Source: Gammaproteobacteria bacterium UBA7310
Lineage (GTDB): Bacteria; Pseudomonadota; Gammaproteobacteria; Pseudomonadales; Ketobacteraceae
NCBI GenBank assembly: GCA_002471665.1
Contig: DKQK01000040.1
Coordinates: 124,001-188,000 of the forward strand
Reading direction: 5' to 3'
Length of the DNA: 64,000 nucleotides
The position numbers and the translations under genes were made by a program. Positions 1-8,538 of this stretch are shown piece after piece. The stretch's first letter is position 1. Each line of letters opens with the position of its first letter. A model generated the notes under the pieces. That model worked only from the letters and a program-made list of their open reading frames with translations, was not told the DNA's origin and ran no database searches.

Positions 1-571
1 GTTCAGTGGTTTGAATGGGGCACCCCGGTTCTCACCGGATGGGCGCAGTATGGCCATGGTGCTGTCAAAAGACGGCAACCCTGAGATCTACACCATGGAT
101 CTCAGCAATGGAAAATTGAAACGAATCACCAATCACTATGCCATCGATACGGAGCCAACCTGGTCGCCGGATGGACAAAGTCTCATTTTTACCTCGGAAA
201 GAGGCGGTTCTCCACAAATTTATCGTCAACATCTTGATTCTGGAAAGGTTGAACGCTTAACATTCGATGGCAACTACAATGCGCGACCGGCGCTGACTCC
301 GGATGGTAGATTTCTGGCAATGGTGCATCGCTCAAACGGTATCTTCCACATTGCTGTGAAAGATCTGGTTCGGGGAACGTTTAATATTTTGACTGAAACG
401 AACCTGGATGAATCGCCGAGTATTGCACCCAATGCCAGTATGATAATCTACGCCACAATGGATAAAAATCGAGGGGTTCTTGCTGCAGTCTCTCTGGATG
501 GCAGGGTAAAAGTAAAACTGCCGTCGCGAGTTGGAGACGTGCGAGAGCCTGCCTGGTCGCCATTTATGTAA
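1..571 (+). CDS. tolB: TolB, Tol-Pal translocation protein (3' part only)
   Basis: This is the C-terminal part of the periplasmic TolB beta-propeller; the reading frame is open from base 2, so the gene starts upstream of the window. The visible 190 residues contain repeated propeller signatures (FSPDGR, WSPDGQ, LTPDGR), each about 43 residues apart, ending in a WSPF blade as in TolB. TolB links the TolQRA inner-membrane motor to the lipoprotein Pal for outer-membrane constriction at division. pal and cpoB follow on the same strand, the standard tol-pal order, which makes the assignment firm. About 80 bases separate it from pal, with no terminator seen. Confidence 0.95.
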   Translation, partial: FSGLNGAPRFSPDGRSMAMVLSKDGNPEIYTMDLSNGKLKRITNHYAIDTEPTWSPDGQSLIFTSERGGSPQIYRQHLDSGKVERLTFDGNYNARPALTPDGRFLAMVHRSNGIFHIAVKDLVRGTFNILTETNLDESPSIAPNASMIIYATMDKNRGVLAAVSLDGRVKVKLPSRVGDVREPAWSPFM

Positions 572-651
572 AAAAAATGTTGCAAGCCTGTTTAAAAACT
601 TTAACTGAACCACTAATATCTGCCAGGAGTTACCCCTCTTAGGAGTCAAAT

Positions 652-1188
652 ATGTCCATGTTTAACCGTAATGCCCTGTTAGCCCTGTTTGCTGCTGTTG
701 CGATTTCTGCCTGTAGCTCTACCCCTGAAGACACCACTGCTGAACCAGCCGATGCTGGGACAACAACGCAAGCACCTGACCAGGATGTTAGCGGCGGTAC
801 GATGGACGATACTTATGGCGCTGCACAAGAGCCTACCAATCCAGCGTTGGAAAACCGTGTAGTGTACTTCGATTTTGACAAAGCCAATATTCGACCCGAT
901 GCGATCGCGACCCTGCAAGCCCATGCACAGTACCTGTCTCAGAATCCCGGTGCCCGTGTTCGTGTGGAAGGGCATGCGGACGAGCGTGGCACCCGTGAGT
1001 ACAACATGGCATTGGGTGAGCGTCGTGCCAAGGCTGCTGCCAGCTTCCTGGCTGCCAATGGTGCATCGGCTTCCCAGTTGGAAATCATCAGCTACGGTGA
1101 AGAGCGTCCTGTTGCCTTGGGCCATGATGAAAGTTCCTGGTCTCAAAACCGCCGTTCTGAGCTGAACTACACCGCCGAAGCGCCCTGA
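652..1188 (+). CDS. pal: Pal, peptidoglycan-associated lipoprotein
   Basis: Outer-membrane lipoprotein of 178 residues that binds peptidoglycan and TolB. A signal peptide ends in the lipobox ISAC (Cys at about residue 21), followed by an acidic, Thr/Ala-rich linker and an OmpA_C domain from about residue 68. The domain carries YFDFDKANI near its start and the peptidoglycan-binding GHADERGTREYN segment. A good ribosome-binding site (TTAGGAGT) lies just before the ATG. It sits between tolB and cpoB, with only two bases before the cpoB start, so the genes are probably co-transcribed. Confidence 0.97.
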   Translation: MSMFNRNALLALFAAVAISACSSTPEDTTAEPADAGTTTQAPDQDVSGGTMDDTYGAAQEPTNPALENRVVYFDFDKANIRPDAIATLQAHAQYLSQNPGARVRVEGHADERGTREYNMALGERRAKAAASFLAANGASASQLEIISYGEERPVALGHDESSWSQNRRSELNYTAEAP

Positions 1189-1190
1189 TA

Positions 1191-2018
1191 TTGATGCTTC
1201 GATCGTTACTGGTTCTGGCACTATCCACGGTTGCTGCAATCGCAGCAGCCGTTCCTCCCTACGAACCACTGCCTTCCAACTCCAAATCGACCATTCAACC
1301 TGCCAGCAAAAACTCCAGGAGCGCCAGTAAGCCACCTGTGGTGGCCGATGATTATGGCGATGCCGATCCGGGGTTTTCCTACAGTGCTGCTGTGGATAGC
1401 AGTCCGTCTGCTGCCACTTCGGGTGTGTCATGGGATGTTATGTCCCAGATGCAGCAACTGCAGCAGGAAGTACTGCAACTGCGGGGAATGGTGGAAGAGC
1501 TCAAACACCAGATCGACATCATGCAGAAGCAGGAACGGGAGCGCTATCTGGATCTCGACATGCGCATCAATCAGATGCAGTCCGGTGCCCCCTCTGGTGC
1601 CACCCGTGGGTCGGGCGGCAGTGCTTCGTCCACGGCCAAACAGGATGACAAGGCCCTGTATGAAAAAGCCAGTCAATTGCGCAAGGATGGCAAGTACATT
1701 GAAGCCATCGCGGTTCTGCAGCAGTTATTGCAGCAATCCCCCTCAGGTTTGTACGCGCCATACAGTGAGTATTGGCTGGGGGAGCTGTATATGGTGGCGG
1801 ACCCGGTAGACCTGGATCAGGCCAAGCGCCATTTTATCAATTTACTGGCCAATCACGGCGACCATGTGAAAGTGCCTGATGCCATGTACAAGTTGGGCAA
1901 GCTCTACGCCAGCAAGGGCGAGAACAGCAAAGCCAAAAGCACCCTGAACGAACTGATCAAGCAGTACCCGGACAAGTCAGCCTCCAGATTGGCCCAGGAT
2001 CTGGTGAAAACGCTGTAG
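1191..2018 (+). CDS. cpoB: CpoB (YbgF), cell division coordinator
   Basis: Periplasmic Tol-Pal accessory protein that coordinates PBP1B with outer-membrane constriction. The 275-residue product begins with a signal peptide, then has a coiled-coil segment rich in Gln/Leu (about residues 85-125, the trimerisation region), a Gly/Ser linker, and a C-terminal TPR domain from about residue 150. The frame opens with TTG at 1191 followed directly by ATG at 1194, and either could be the start; the ATG is perhaps likelier. It closes the tol-pal operon, and queE follows after 61 bases. Confidence 0.93.
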   Translation: MMLRSLLVLALSTVAAIAAAVPPYEPLPSNSKSTIQPASKNSRSASKPPVVADDYGDADPGFSYSAAVDSSPSAATSGVSWDVMSQMQQLQQEVLQLRGMVEELKHQIDIMQKQERERYLDLDMRINQMQSGAPSGATRGSGGSASSTAKQDDKALYEKASQLRKDGKYIEAIAVLQQLLQQSPSGLYAPYSEYWLGELYMVADPVDLDQAKRHFINLLANHGDHVKVPDAMYKLGKLYASKGENSKAKSTLNELIKQYPDKSASRLAQDLVKTL

Positions 2019-2079
2019 GCGCTGTAATCCGCCACACGCTTGAGTTAATATTGCCCGTTTTCTATTAACGGGGAAGGGT

Positions 2080-2724
2080 GTGTCCCAGCTACGTATTACT
2101 GAAATCTTCTACTCTTTGCAGGGAGAGGCTCGCACCATTGGGCTGCCGACGGTGTTCGTGCGTCTTACCGGTTGCCCTCTTAGATGCCAATATTGTGATA
2201 CTGCCTATGCCTTTTCCGGTGGTGAGATGCGCTCCATCTCGGAGATATTGGATGAGGTTGCGCGCTATTCGCCGAAATACATTACGGTGACGGGCGGCGA
2301 GCCACTGGCACAACCGGCGTGCCGGGTTCTGCTGACGGAACTGTGTGATGCCGGTTATGACGTGTCGCTGGAAACCAGTGGAGCACTGGACATCCGTGGT
2401 ATCGATCCAAGGGTCAGCATCGTATTGGACCTGAAAACACCGGATTCTGCAGAGAGCCATCGCAATCTAATGGACAACATTCCCTTGCTCAAAAGCCGTG
2501 ATCAGGTGAAGTTCGTCATCTGCAGTCGTCAGGATTACCAGTGGGCCCGCATGAAAGTCGATGAATTGGGTTTGACTGAGCGGGTGGGCGATGTGTTGTT
2601 TTCACCAAGTTTTCAGCAAATCAAGGCTGCTGATCTGGCAGATTGGATCGTAGAAGATCGACTGCCGGTGCGTTTTCAATTGCAACTGCACAAGTTGCTG
2701 TGGTCGGATGAACCGGGGCGTTGA
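2080..2724 (+). CDS. queE: QueE, 7-carboxy-7-deazaguanine synthase
   Basis: Radical-SAM enzyme that converts 6-carboxytetrahydropterin to 7-carboxy-7-deazaguanine in queuosine/preQ0 synthesis. The 214-residue protein carries the CPLRCQYC cluster-binding motif (CxxxCxxC) near residue 33, the substrate-loop motif YSLQGE near the N terminus, and TGGEP downstream. The start is GTG at 2080 after a GGGAAGGG-like ribosome site. A short hairpin (CCCGTT at 2054 with AACGGG at 2067) lies over that site and might affect initiation. The stop overlaps the upstream edge of queC, so the two genes are translationally close. Confidence 0.95.
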   Translation: MSQLRITEIFYSLQGEARTIGLPTVFVRLTGCPLRCQYCDTAYAFSGGEMRSISEILDEVARYSPKYITVTGGEPLAQPACRVLLTELCDAGYDVSLETSGALDIRGIDPRVSIVLDLKTPDSAESHRNLMDNIPLLKSRDQVKFVICSRQDYQWARMKVDELGLTERVGDVLFSPSFQQIKAADLADWIVEDRLPVRFQLQLHKLLWSDEPGR

Positions 2725-2725
2725 G

Positions 2726-3403
2726 ATGTCAGATATCAAAAAAGCGGTGGTGTTGTTATCAGGTGGGCTGGATTCGGCGACATGCCTGGCCATTGCCCGC
2801 CATCAGGGTTATGAATGCTATGCCATAACCTTTGACTACGGCCAACGTCACGAATCGGAATTGGCGGCGGCCCGGCGGGTGGTGGATGCCCTTGGTGCCA
2901 TGGAGCTGAAAACCATTCACATTAATCTGGGGGATATTGGTGGTTCCGCGTTAACCGACCGCTCGATCGAGGTGCCCCTTGGTCCCACGGAGGGTATTCC
3001 TGTGACCTATGTGCCGGCCCGCAACACCATATTTCTGTCGCTGGCGCTGGGTTGGGCCGAAGTGCTGGATGCGGATGCCATTTTTATCGGGGTCAATGCA
3101 GTGGATTACTCCGGCTATCCGGATTGTCGAGCAGAGTTTATCTCCGCGTTCGAGGGGTTGGCGAATCTTGCCACCCGCCGGGGGGTAGAGGGGCGGCCCA
3201 TGGCCATTGAAGCCCCTTTGCTGCACTTGTCGAAAGCAGAGATTATCCAGAAAGGCCTGCAACTGGGGCTGGATTACGGCTTGACGGTCTCCTGTTATCA
3301 GGCCGATTCCAGGGGCCGGGCATGTGGTCAATGCGATAGCTGCCGCCTGCGTCGAGAAGGGTTTCAACAGGCTGGTGTTGCCGATCCAACCCCGTATCGT
3401 TAA
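2726..3403 (+). CDS. queC: QueC, 7-cyano-7-deazaguanine synthase
   Basis: ATP-dependent enzyme converting 7-carboxy-7-deazaguanine to preQ0, the step after QueE. The N terminus has the PP-loop motif LSGGLDSATC, and the C terminus has the zinc-binding cysteines in CYQADSRGRACGQCDSC. The ATG at 2726, right behind the queE stop, gives 225 residues, the usual size. An in-frame ATG at 2708 inside queE would add six residues and is less likely. Together with queE this makes two steps of the preQ0 pathway; queD and folE are not in the window. Confidence 0.95.
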   Translation: MSDIKKAVVLLSGGLDSATCLAIARHQGYECYAITFDYGQRHESELAAARRVVDALGAMELKTIHINLGDIGGSALTDRSIEVPLGPTEGIPVTYVPARNTIFLSLALGWAEVLDADAIFIGVNAVDYSGYPDCRAEFISAFEGLANLATRRGVEGRPMAIEAPLLHLSKAEIIQKGLQLGLDYGLTVSCYQADSRGRACGQCDSCRLRREGFQQAGVADPTPYR

Positions 3404-3544
3404 AACCCTGTTTTTTCAGGTGCTTTGGTCAGTGAGGTGAACGGTCTTGGCTGGACGCAAAAAAGCGTATGAAAATCAAGGCCATAAAAATTAAAAAAAT
3501 CCTTGTGATTTAATTTTTAATCAGTAATATACGCATCCGTTGAC

Positions 3545-3620
3545 GGGTCGTTAGCTCAGTTGGTAGAGCAGTTGGCTTTTAACCAATTGGTCGCTGGTTC
3601 GAATCCAGCACGACCCACCA
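3545..3620 (+). tRNA. tRNA-Lys (anticodon TTT)
   Basis: A 76-base cloverleaf with the CCA end encoded. The acceptor stem GGGTCGT pairs with ACGACCC, the D-arm has TTAGCTCAGTTGGTAGAGCA, and the anticodon stem GTTGG/CCAAT encloses the loop CTTTTAA (anticodon TTT, Lys). The T-arm is CTGGTTCGAATCCAG. In P. aeruginosa a tRNA-Lys follows queC at the same place. A strong terminator follows directly, so the gene is a single-tRNA unit. Confidence 0.97.
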
Positions 3621-3627
3621 CTCTTCG

Positions 3628-3666
3628 AAAGGCCGCTTTGTCATGCAAAGCGGCCTTTTTCGTTTT
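3628..3666 (+). terminator. Intrinsic terminator after tRNA-Lys
   Basis: A 13-base-pair perfect stem, AAAGGCCGCTTTG (3628-3640) with CAAAGCGGCCTTT (3646-3658), has a five-base loop TCATG and is followed by a T-rich run. It is well placed to end the tRNA-Lys transcript before nadA. Confidence 0.9.
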
Positions 3667-3874
3667 TGTCGGGAAAATGCATTGCGTTGATTCCCGGTGA
3701 TTTGCCTCAATATAAACAAAAATAGTCAGGCGGTTGGGTCAGGTTCTTCGTTCGTCAGTTATGGTATTATTTGCCCCCACCTTGCCGATTGCCCAAATCC
3801 GCTTAGGGGTAGTTAGGGCTGGAAAGATTGATTACCAAGTGATGCCGGAACTGCATCCTGGAGGTTTAAGTAGC

Positions 3875-4933
3875 ATGAATACGTCAGTTGCCGATTTTGT
3901 CAGAGATCATCTGGATGGCAGTCATTTGCAATCGCACCTGTCCCAGGCAGAGAAAGCAGAATATCGCGCTCAGATTAAGGAAATGTTAAAGGCGCAAAAT
4001 GCGGTTCTGGTGGCCCACTACTATACCGATCCCGAGATCCAGTCACTGGCGGAAGAAACGGGCGGATGTGTTTCTGATTCATTGGAAATGGCGCGCTTTG
4101 GCAAGGATCATCCTGCCCAGACGCTGATTGTCGCCGGTGTTAAATTTATGGGCGAGACGGCCAAGATACTGAGCCCTGAAAAGACGGTACTGATGCCCAC
4201 CCTGGAAGCCACCTGTTCACTGGATCTGGGCTGTCCGGTGGAGGCGTTCTCGGCATTTTGTGACCAGCACCCGGACCGCGAAGTGGTGGTTTATGCCAAC
4301 ACGTCAGCGGCGGTGAAAGCCCGTGCCGATTGGGTGGTTACCTCCAGTATTGCAGTGGAGCTGATTGAACACCTGCACAAGCAGGGCAAGAAAATTATCT
4401 GGGCTCCGGATAAGCATCTGGGCGCTTATGTGCAACGGGAAACCGGAGCCGATGTCCTGTTGTGGGACAGCGCCTGCATTGTGCACGAGGAGTTCAAAGC
4501 GAAAGGGGTGGAAGACCTGAAAAAGGTTTACCCCGGGGCCGCAGTGCTGGTGCATCCGGAATCACCGGATGCAGTGGTGAAGCTGGCCGATGCGGTGGGA
4601 TCCACATCGCAGTTGATCAACGCCGCTAAAAACATGAGCAATGAGACGTTTATCGTTGCCACTGACCGCGGTATCTTCTACAAGATGAAACAAATGGCAC
4701 CGGAGAAGCGCTTTCTGGAAGCGCCCACCGGCGGCAACGGTGCCACCTGCCGTTCCTGTGCCCATTGCCCCTGGATGGCCATGAACGCTCTGGACAGCCT
4801 GGCGCTGGAACTGAAAGAACACAATAACGAAATCAGCGTTGATGATGCGTTAATTGAACAGGCGATGCTGCCGTTAAATCGAATGCTGGCTTTTTCCGAG
4901 CAACTCAAGCGGATGAAGCAGGGCGCGGCTTAA
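3875..4933 (+). CDS. nadA: NadA, quinolinate synthase
   Basis: Iron-sulfur enzyme condensing iminoaspartate with dihydroxyacetone phosphate to quinolinate in de novo NAD synthesis. The frame stays open upstream to 3734, but GGAGGT at 3860-3865 sits nine bases before the ATG at 3875. That start gives 352 residues, close to the family's usual length of about 350. The first cluster cysteine lies in the ATCSLDLGC segment, and the last in the C-terminal GATCRSCAHCPW motif. HYYTDPEIQ near residue 48 is a substrate-site signature. A possible -10 box TATTAT is at 3765. Confidence 0.96.
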   Translation: MNTSVADFVRDHLDGSHLQSHLSQAEKAEYRAQIKEMLKAQNAVLVAHYYTDPEIQSLAEETGGCVSDSLEMARFGKDHPAQTLIVAGVKFMGETAKILSPEKTVLMPTLEATCSLDLGCPVEAFSAFCDQHPDREVVVYANTSAAVKARADWVVTSSIAVELIEHLHKQGKKIIWAPDKHLGAYVQRETGADVLLWDSACIVHEEFKAKGVEDLKKVYPGAAVLVHPESPDAVVKLADAVGSTSQLINAAKNMSNETFIVATDRGIFYKMKQMAPEKRFLEAPTGGNGATCRSCAHCPWMAMNALDSLALELKEHNNEISVDDALIEQAMLPLNRMLAFSEQLKRMKQGAA

Positions 4934-4939
4934 ATCCGC

Positions 4940-6391
4940 TTAGATTTCCAGGTCGCGCATGGAGTGTTGCATTTCAGCAATACGGTCGCTGATGCGGGCG
5001 GTGACGTGAAAGTCATCACGGGCCAATGGCAGGGCATACTGGAGCTGCTCAATGGCTTTCGTGGTCTGGCCATAGAGATAGAAATATTCAGCCTTTGATT
5101 GGTAAACCCCCAACCGATTGCCGGCTTTACCGTGTGCCTCCGCCAGCATAAACCACAACAGCGGTTGGGCTTCCCACTGGGTCAGTTGTTCCCTCAGCAC
5201 TGTGATGGCTTTGTCGGTCTGGTTGTCCAGGGTCAGGGCGTCGGCGTAGAGCACGCTCAGCGGATAATTGCCCGGTGAGAAGTCCAGGCCTTTTTCCAGT
5301 AAACGCAGGGCGGTATCGTACTGACCGGCTTTGTTCAGTATTTCTGCTTTGGAAGCAATGTAGGTAATTCGGGTGGGGCGCCTGCTCAGTAGTCGATCGA
5401 TGGACTGCAGTGCCTTATCCAACTGGTTGGTTTTCAGATAGGCACAGCTTAAGCCATATTCGGTGACTTCGAGAAAGGATGTGGATTCCTGTTTCTGGTT
5501 TTCAAGATCACTGATCTTGGCGCTGGCATCCCGGGTGAACTCCACCTCAACCCGCATCTTCATTAAATGAAATTCCAGTGAATCGCTGCTGGGTTTGGCG
5601 GGCAGCTGGGCGGCTCGTGCCCGGGCGTCGGTTATGCGGGATTCAGTGACCGGGTGGGTCAGCAGGAATTCGGGTGGCAGGTCTCCGTAATAACGCATGC
5701 TTCTTTGCAGTGCCTCAAAGAAATCGGCCATGGCGGCGGGGTTCATGTCCGCCCGCACCAAGGTTTGCATGCCGATGCGATCGGCCTCTTGCTCATTGGC
5801 ACGGCTAAAGCGAAGTTGGGCATCGATGCTGGCTGCCTGGGTCGTGGCTAATGCAGCCATACCGGCTTCGCCCCCTGCGGTGGCGGCAATGGCGATACTG
5901 GCCAGTAATGCGGCAAGGCCGGCCCACGAGTTTTGCTGCGAGCGTTCCACACCCCTGGCGAAGTGGCGTTGGCTCAGGTGGGCCAGCTCGTGCGCGATCA
6001 CACCGCCCACTTCGTCTTCGGTGCGGGCATTTAATAACAATCCACCGTTGAGTCCCATTACGCCGCCAGGTACTGCAAACGCGTTGATGGCAGCATTGTT
6101 AATCACCACCAGTGCGATGTCCGGGCGCTCAATATCGCTGGCCGAGGCAAGGCGATACACCAGGTTATACAGGTAATCGTAGATCAGCGGGTCATGAATC
6201 AAGGGTACCTGGGCTCGCAGTTGTCGTAACCAGGCCCGCCCCAGTCGGTATTCCTGGTCCGGGCTGACAATGGCCGAGCTGGCGTCTCCCAGGTCGGGAA
6301 GGGGGGCAGCAAAGGAAGGCAGCGTGAGGCTTGTCAGCCAGACAACAATCATCAGGCCGGCAATGGGCTTGCGAAAATACTGCTTGGTCAT
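4940..6391 (-). CDS. bepA: BepA (YfgC)-like periplasmic M48 metalloprotease/chaperone
   Basis: Periplasmic protein involved in outer-membrane protein (LptD) assembly and quality control. The 484 residues match E. coli BepA in size. A signal peptide (about residues 1-28) is followed by an M48 peptidase domain with the zinc motif HELAH and the third ligand in NEQEADR. TPR repeats fill the C-terminal half (about residues 280-480). The frame is open upstream to 6517, but the ATG at 6391 places the signal peptide correctly. It is convergent with nadA, whose stop lies six bases away, and divergent from the TusA-like gene. Confidence 0.93.
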   Translation of the reverse strand: MTKQYFRKPIAGLMIVVWLTSLTLPSFAAPLPDLGDASSAIVSPDQEYRLGRAWLRQLRAQVPLIHDPLIYDYLYNLVYRLASASDIERPDIALVVINNAAINAFAVPGGVMGLNGGLLLNARTEDEVGGVIAHELAHLSQRHFARGVERSQQNSWAGLAALLASIAIAATAGGEAGMAALATTQAASIDAQLRFSRANEQEADRIGMQTLVRADMNPAAMADFFEALQRSMRYYGDLPPEFLLTHPVTESRITDARARAAQLPAKPSSDSLEFHLMKMRVEVEFTRDASAKISDLENQKQESTSFLEVTEYGLSCAYLKTNQLDKALQSIDRLLSRRPTRITYIASKAEILNKAGQYDTALRLLEKGLDFSPGNYPLSVLYADALTLDNQTDKAITVLREQLTQWEAQPLLWFMLAEAHGKAGNRLGVYQSKAEYFYLYGQTTKAIEQLQYALPLARDDFHVTARISDRIAEMQHSMRDLEI

Positions 6392-6609
6392 AATCAATGT
6401 GGGGCTGCGTTCCTGAAGGTCTGATGGCTTTGACCGGTGATCAACATAAAAGTTTTGCCTCTGGGGCGTTGGAAAGCAATACTTATGAGCAGGGTAGCAG
6501 ATGGTTTTTGTCGCCACAAAGTCAAAATTATCATTCGCTTAGGGGGAGCGGTATCAATCTTATCTGCCCTTGTATATAGTGTTGTCGACTTTTGATTGAG
6601 TGGAATGTA

Positions 6610-6849
6610 ATGAGTTTGACATTGCCCGATATTGAACTGGATGCCCGCGGCCTGGACTGTCCGCTGCCTCTGCTGAAGTTGAAGCAACAGCTGAACCGAT
6701 TGGACATAGGGCAGATCATCGCGGTGCAAACCAGCGACCCCGGATCACTCCGGGATTTCGAAGCGTTTACCGGAATGGTGGGCCATATCATTCATGAGCA
6801 AACGGAGCAGGACGGTAATTTTCTGTTCATAATCGAAAAGCGCGCCTAG
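6610..6849 (+). CDS. TusA-family sulfurtransferase/sulfur carrier
   Basis: Small 79-residue protein of the TusA/SirA fold. The conserved CPxP motif appears as LDCPLPLLK with the catalytic Cys at residue 17. The ATG at 6610 is preferred over an upstream TTG at 6592. In P. aeruginosa the homologue at this position (PA1006) supports molybdenum-cofactor-dependent nitrate respiration; the same role here is inference from synteny. It is divergent from bepA and probably co-transcribed with the permease gene 33 bases downstream. Confidence 0.88.
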   Translation: MSLTLPDIELDARGLDCPLPLLKLKQQLNRLDIGQIIAVQTSDPGSLRDFEAFTGMVGHIIHEQTEQDGNFLFIIEKRA

Positions 6850-6882
6850 CGCAGCGCGCCGCAGGAATCAGCATAACAGCCT

Positions 6883-7989
6883 ATGTTTCAGATATTTAGT
6901 GACTGGTATAGAGAGTATTTTTCCAACAAGGAAGCGGTGGTTTTAATTCTGCTGCTGACTGCCGGTTTGACCATTGTCGTGACTATGGGCAAGGTATTGG
7001 CGCCGGTATTTACTGCCATCGTGTTGGCCTATCTGCTGCAAGGGCTGATCAACTATCTTGTCAAACGCAGCGTGCCCTGGCTGTTTGCCCTGATCCTTAC
7101 CTATCTGCTGTTCCTGACCGCGCAAATGGCATTTCTGTTCGTGCTGGTGCCTCTGACCTGGGGCCAGCTGGTGCGCTTTCTGAACGAGCAGGTTCCCCGC
7201 ATGTTGGCCGAGGCCAACAGCTTTCTGAATGTGCTGCCGCAACGTTACCCTGACCTGGTATCGGAGCAGTGGGTGCGGGAAATCAGCGCCATGACCACCA
7301 CGACGCTGAAGAGCGTGGGCGAATCAGTGGTGACCTTCTCCCTGGCAAACATTCCCAACCTGATGGGATTATTGATATTTCTGGTGCTGGTACCATTGTT
7401 GGTGTTCTTTTTCCTCAAGGATAAGGACCGTCTGATTGCCGCTGTGGTGGGATTGCTGCCGGCGGAGCGCCCCTTTATTACCCGCGTTATGAGCGAAATG
7501 GATGTGCAGATATCCAATTATGTGCGAGGTAAGGCCATGGAAATCATCATCACCGGTGGTGTGACGTACATTGCTTTTGTGGTGTTGGGCGTGAATTATG
7601 CTGCATTGCTTGGTTTGCTGGTGGGTTTGAGCGTGGTGGTTCCCTACATTGGCGCCACGGTGGTGACCATCCCGGTGGCGGTGGCCGCCTATTTCCAGTT
7701 TGGCTGGGGCCCGGAATTCATGTGGGTGATGGTAGCCTACGGTATCATTCAGGCGCTGGATGGTAATCTATTGGTACCGATCCTGTTTTCAGAGGCAGTG
7801 AACCTGCACCCTGTTTCTATTATCACTGCGGTGCTGGTATTCGGTGGGTTTTGGGGATTGTGGGGTGTGTTTTTTGCCATTCCATTGGCCACCCTGGTGA
7901 AAGCAGTATTTACATCCTGGCCCCGGGAGCCCCTGCCTGGCCTGGCCCCGGCAAATGATACCGATGGGCCGGGATCCGACGTGCTGTAG
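6883..7989 (+). CDS. AI-2E/PerM family permease
   Basis: Inner-membrane protein of 368 residues with the PerM/AI-2E exporter layout: two pairs of hydrophobic helices at the N terminus (residues ~20-95), a soluble region, then a helix near residue 165 and a cluster of helices between ~225 and 345. The family motif around GxxLxPxLxS appears as GNLLVPILFSEAVNLHPVSI near residue 300. Members export small molecules or Na+/H+, but the substrate here is unknown. It follows the TusA-like gene on the same strand and is convergent with bcp. Confidence 0.88.
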   Translation: MFQIFSDWYREYFSNKEAVVLILLLTAGLTIVVTMGKVLAPVFTAIVLAYLLQGLINYLVKRSVPWLFALILTYLLFLTAQMAFLFVLVPLTWGQLVRFLNEQVPRMLAEANSFLNVLPQRYPDLVSEQWVREISAMTTTTLKSVGESVVTFSLANIPNLMGLLIFLVLVPLLVFFFLKDKDRLIAAVVGLLPAERPFITRVMSEMDVQISNYVRGKAMEIIITGGVTYIAFVVLGVNYAALLGLLVGLSVVVPYIGATVVTIPVAVAAYFQFGWGPEFMWVMVAYGIIQALDGNLLVPILFSEAVNLHPVSIITAVLVFGGFWGLWGVFFAIPLATLVKAVFTSWPREPLPGLAPANDTDGPGSDVL

Positions 7990-8006
7990 GGGCCTGCAAG
8001 CAGCGA

Positions 8007-8477
8007 TCAGTTGATGGCTTCTGCTGCTTCCAGAACTTCTTCTACGTGGCCATTGACCCTTACTTTGCGCCATTCCCGCCTCAGTATCCCGTTAGAGTCA
8101 ATGAGGAAGGTGCTGCGTTCAACGCCCTGTATCTGTTTCCCATACATGTTCAGTGGTTGTATGACATCGAACATCTGGCACAGGTAGGCGTCGGTATCGG
8201 ATATCAGCTCAAAGGGAAACTGGTATTGCGCCTTGAATTGCTCATGGGATTTCAGGATGTCTTTTGAGACACCGAACACCATGGTTTTGGCTTTCAGGAA
8301 GTCTTGATAGTAATCCCTGAAATCCAGGCCTTCCGTGGTGCAGCCCGGGGTGTTGTCCTTGGGATAAAAGTACAGAACCACTTTCCAGCCTTTGAGTTTA
8401 GAGAGCACAACATCTTTCTGGCTGGTAGCCTGTGCTGCGAAATCCGGAACCGGTTTGTCGAGTTCGACGATTGCCAT
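8007..8477 (-). CDS. bcp: Bcp/PrxQ thiol peroxidase
   Basis: Thioredoxin-fold peroxiredoxin reducing organic hydroperoxides and H2O2. The 156-residue protein has the peroxidatic Cys46 in YPKDNTPGCTTEG. The resolving Cys found five residues later in E. coli Bcp is absent (Gly-Leu-Asp-Phe there); the only other Cys is Cys100 in YLCQMF. A strong AGGAGG ribosome site precedes the ATG. It lies downstream of gcvR on the same strand, as in P. aeruginosa, and is convergent with the permease gene. Confidence 0.94.
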   Translation of the reverse strand: MAIVELDKPVPDFAAQATSQKDVVLSKLKGWKVVLYFYPKDNTPGCTTEGLDFRDYYQDFLKAKTMVFGVSKDILKSHEQFKAQYQFPFELISDTDAYLCQMFDVIQPLNMYGKQIQGVERSTFLIDSNGILRREWRKVRVNGHVEEVLEAAEAIN

Positions 8478-8538
8478 TGACTCCTCCTAAGCCTTGCATG
8501 GGTTGTTATGGTTAATCTGAATGCCTTTATGCGCAGGC

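Noticed and set aside
679..1431. Long minus-strand open frame (250 codons) opposite pal and cpoB
   Set aside because: It lies antisense to two clear tol-pal genes and shows no family motif; a shadow of codon use.
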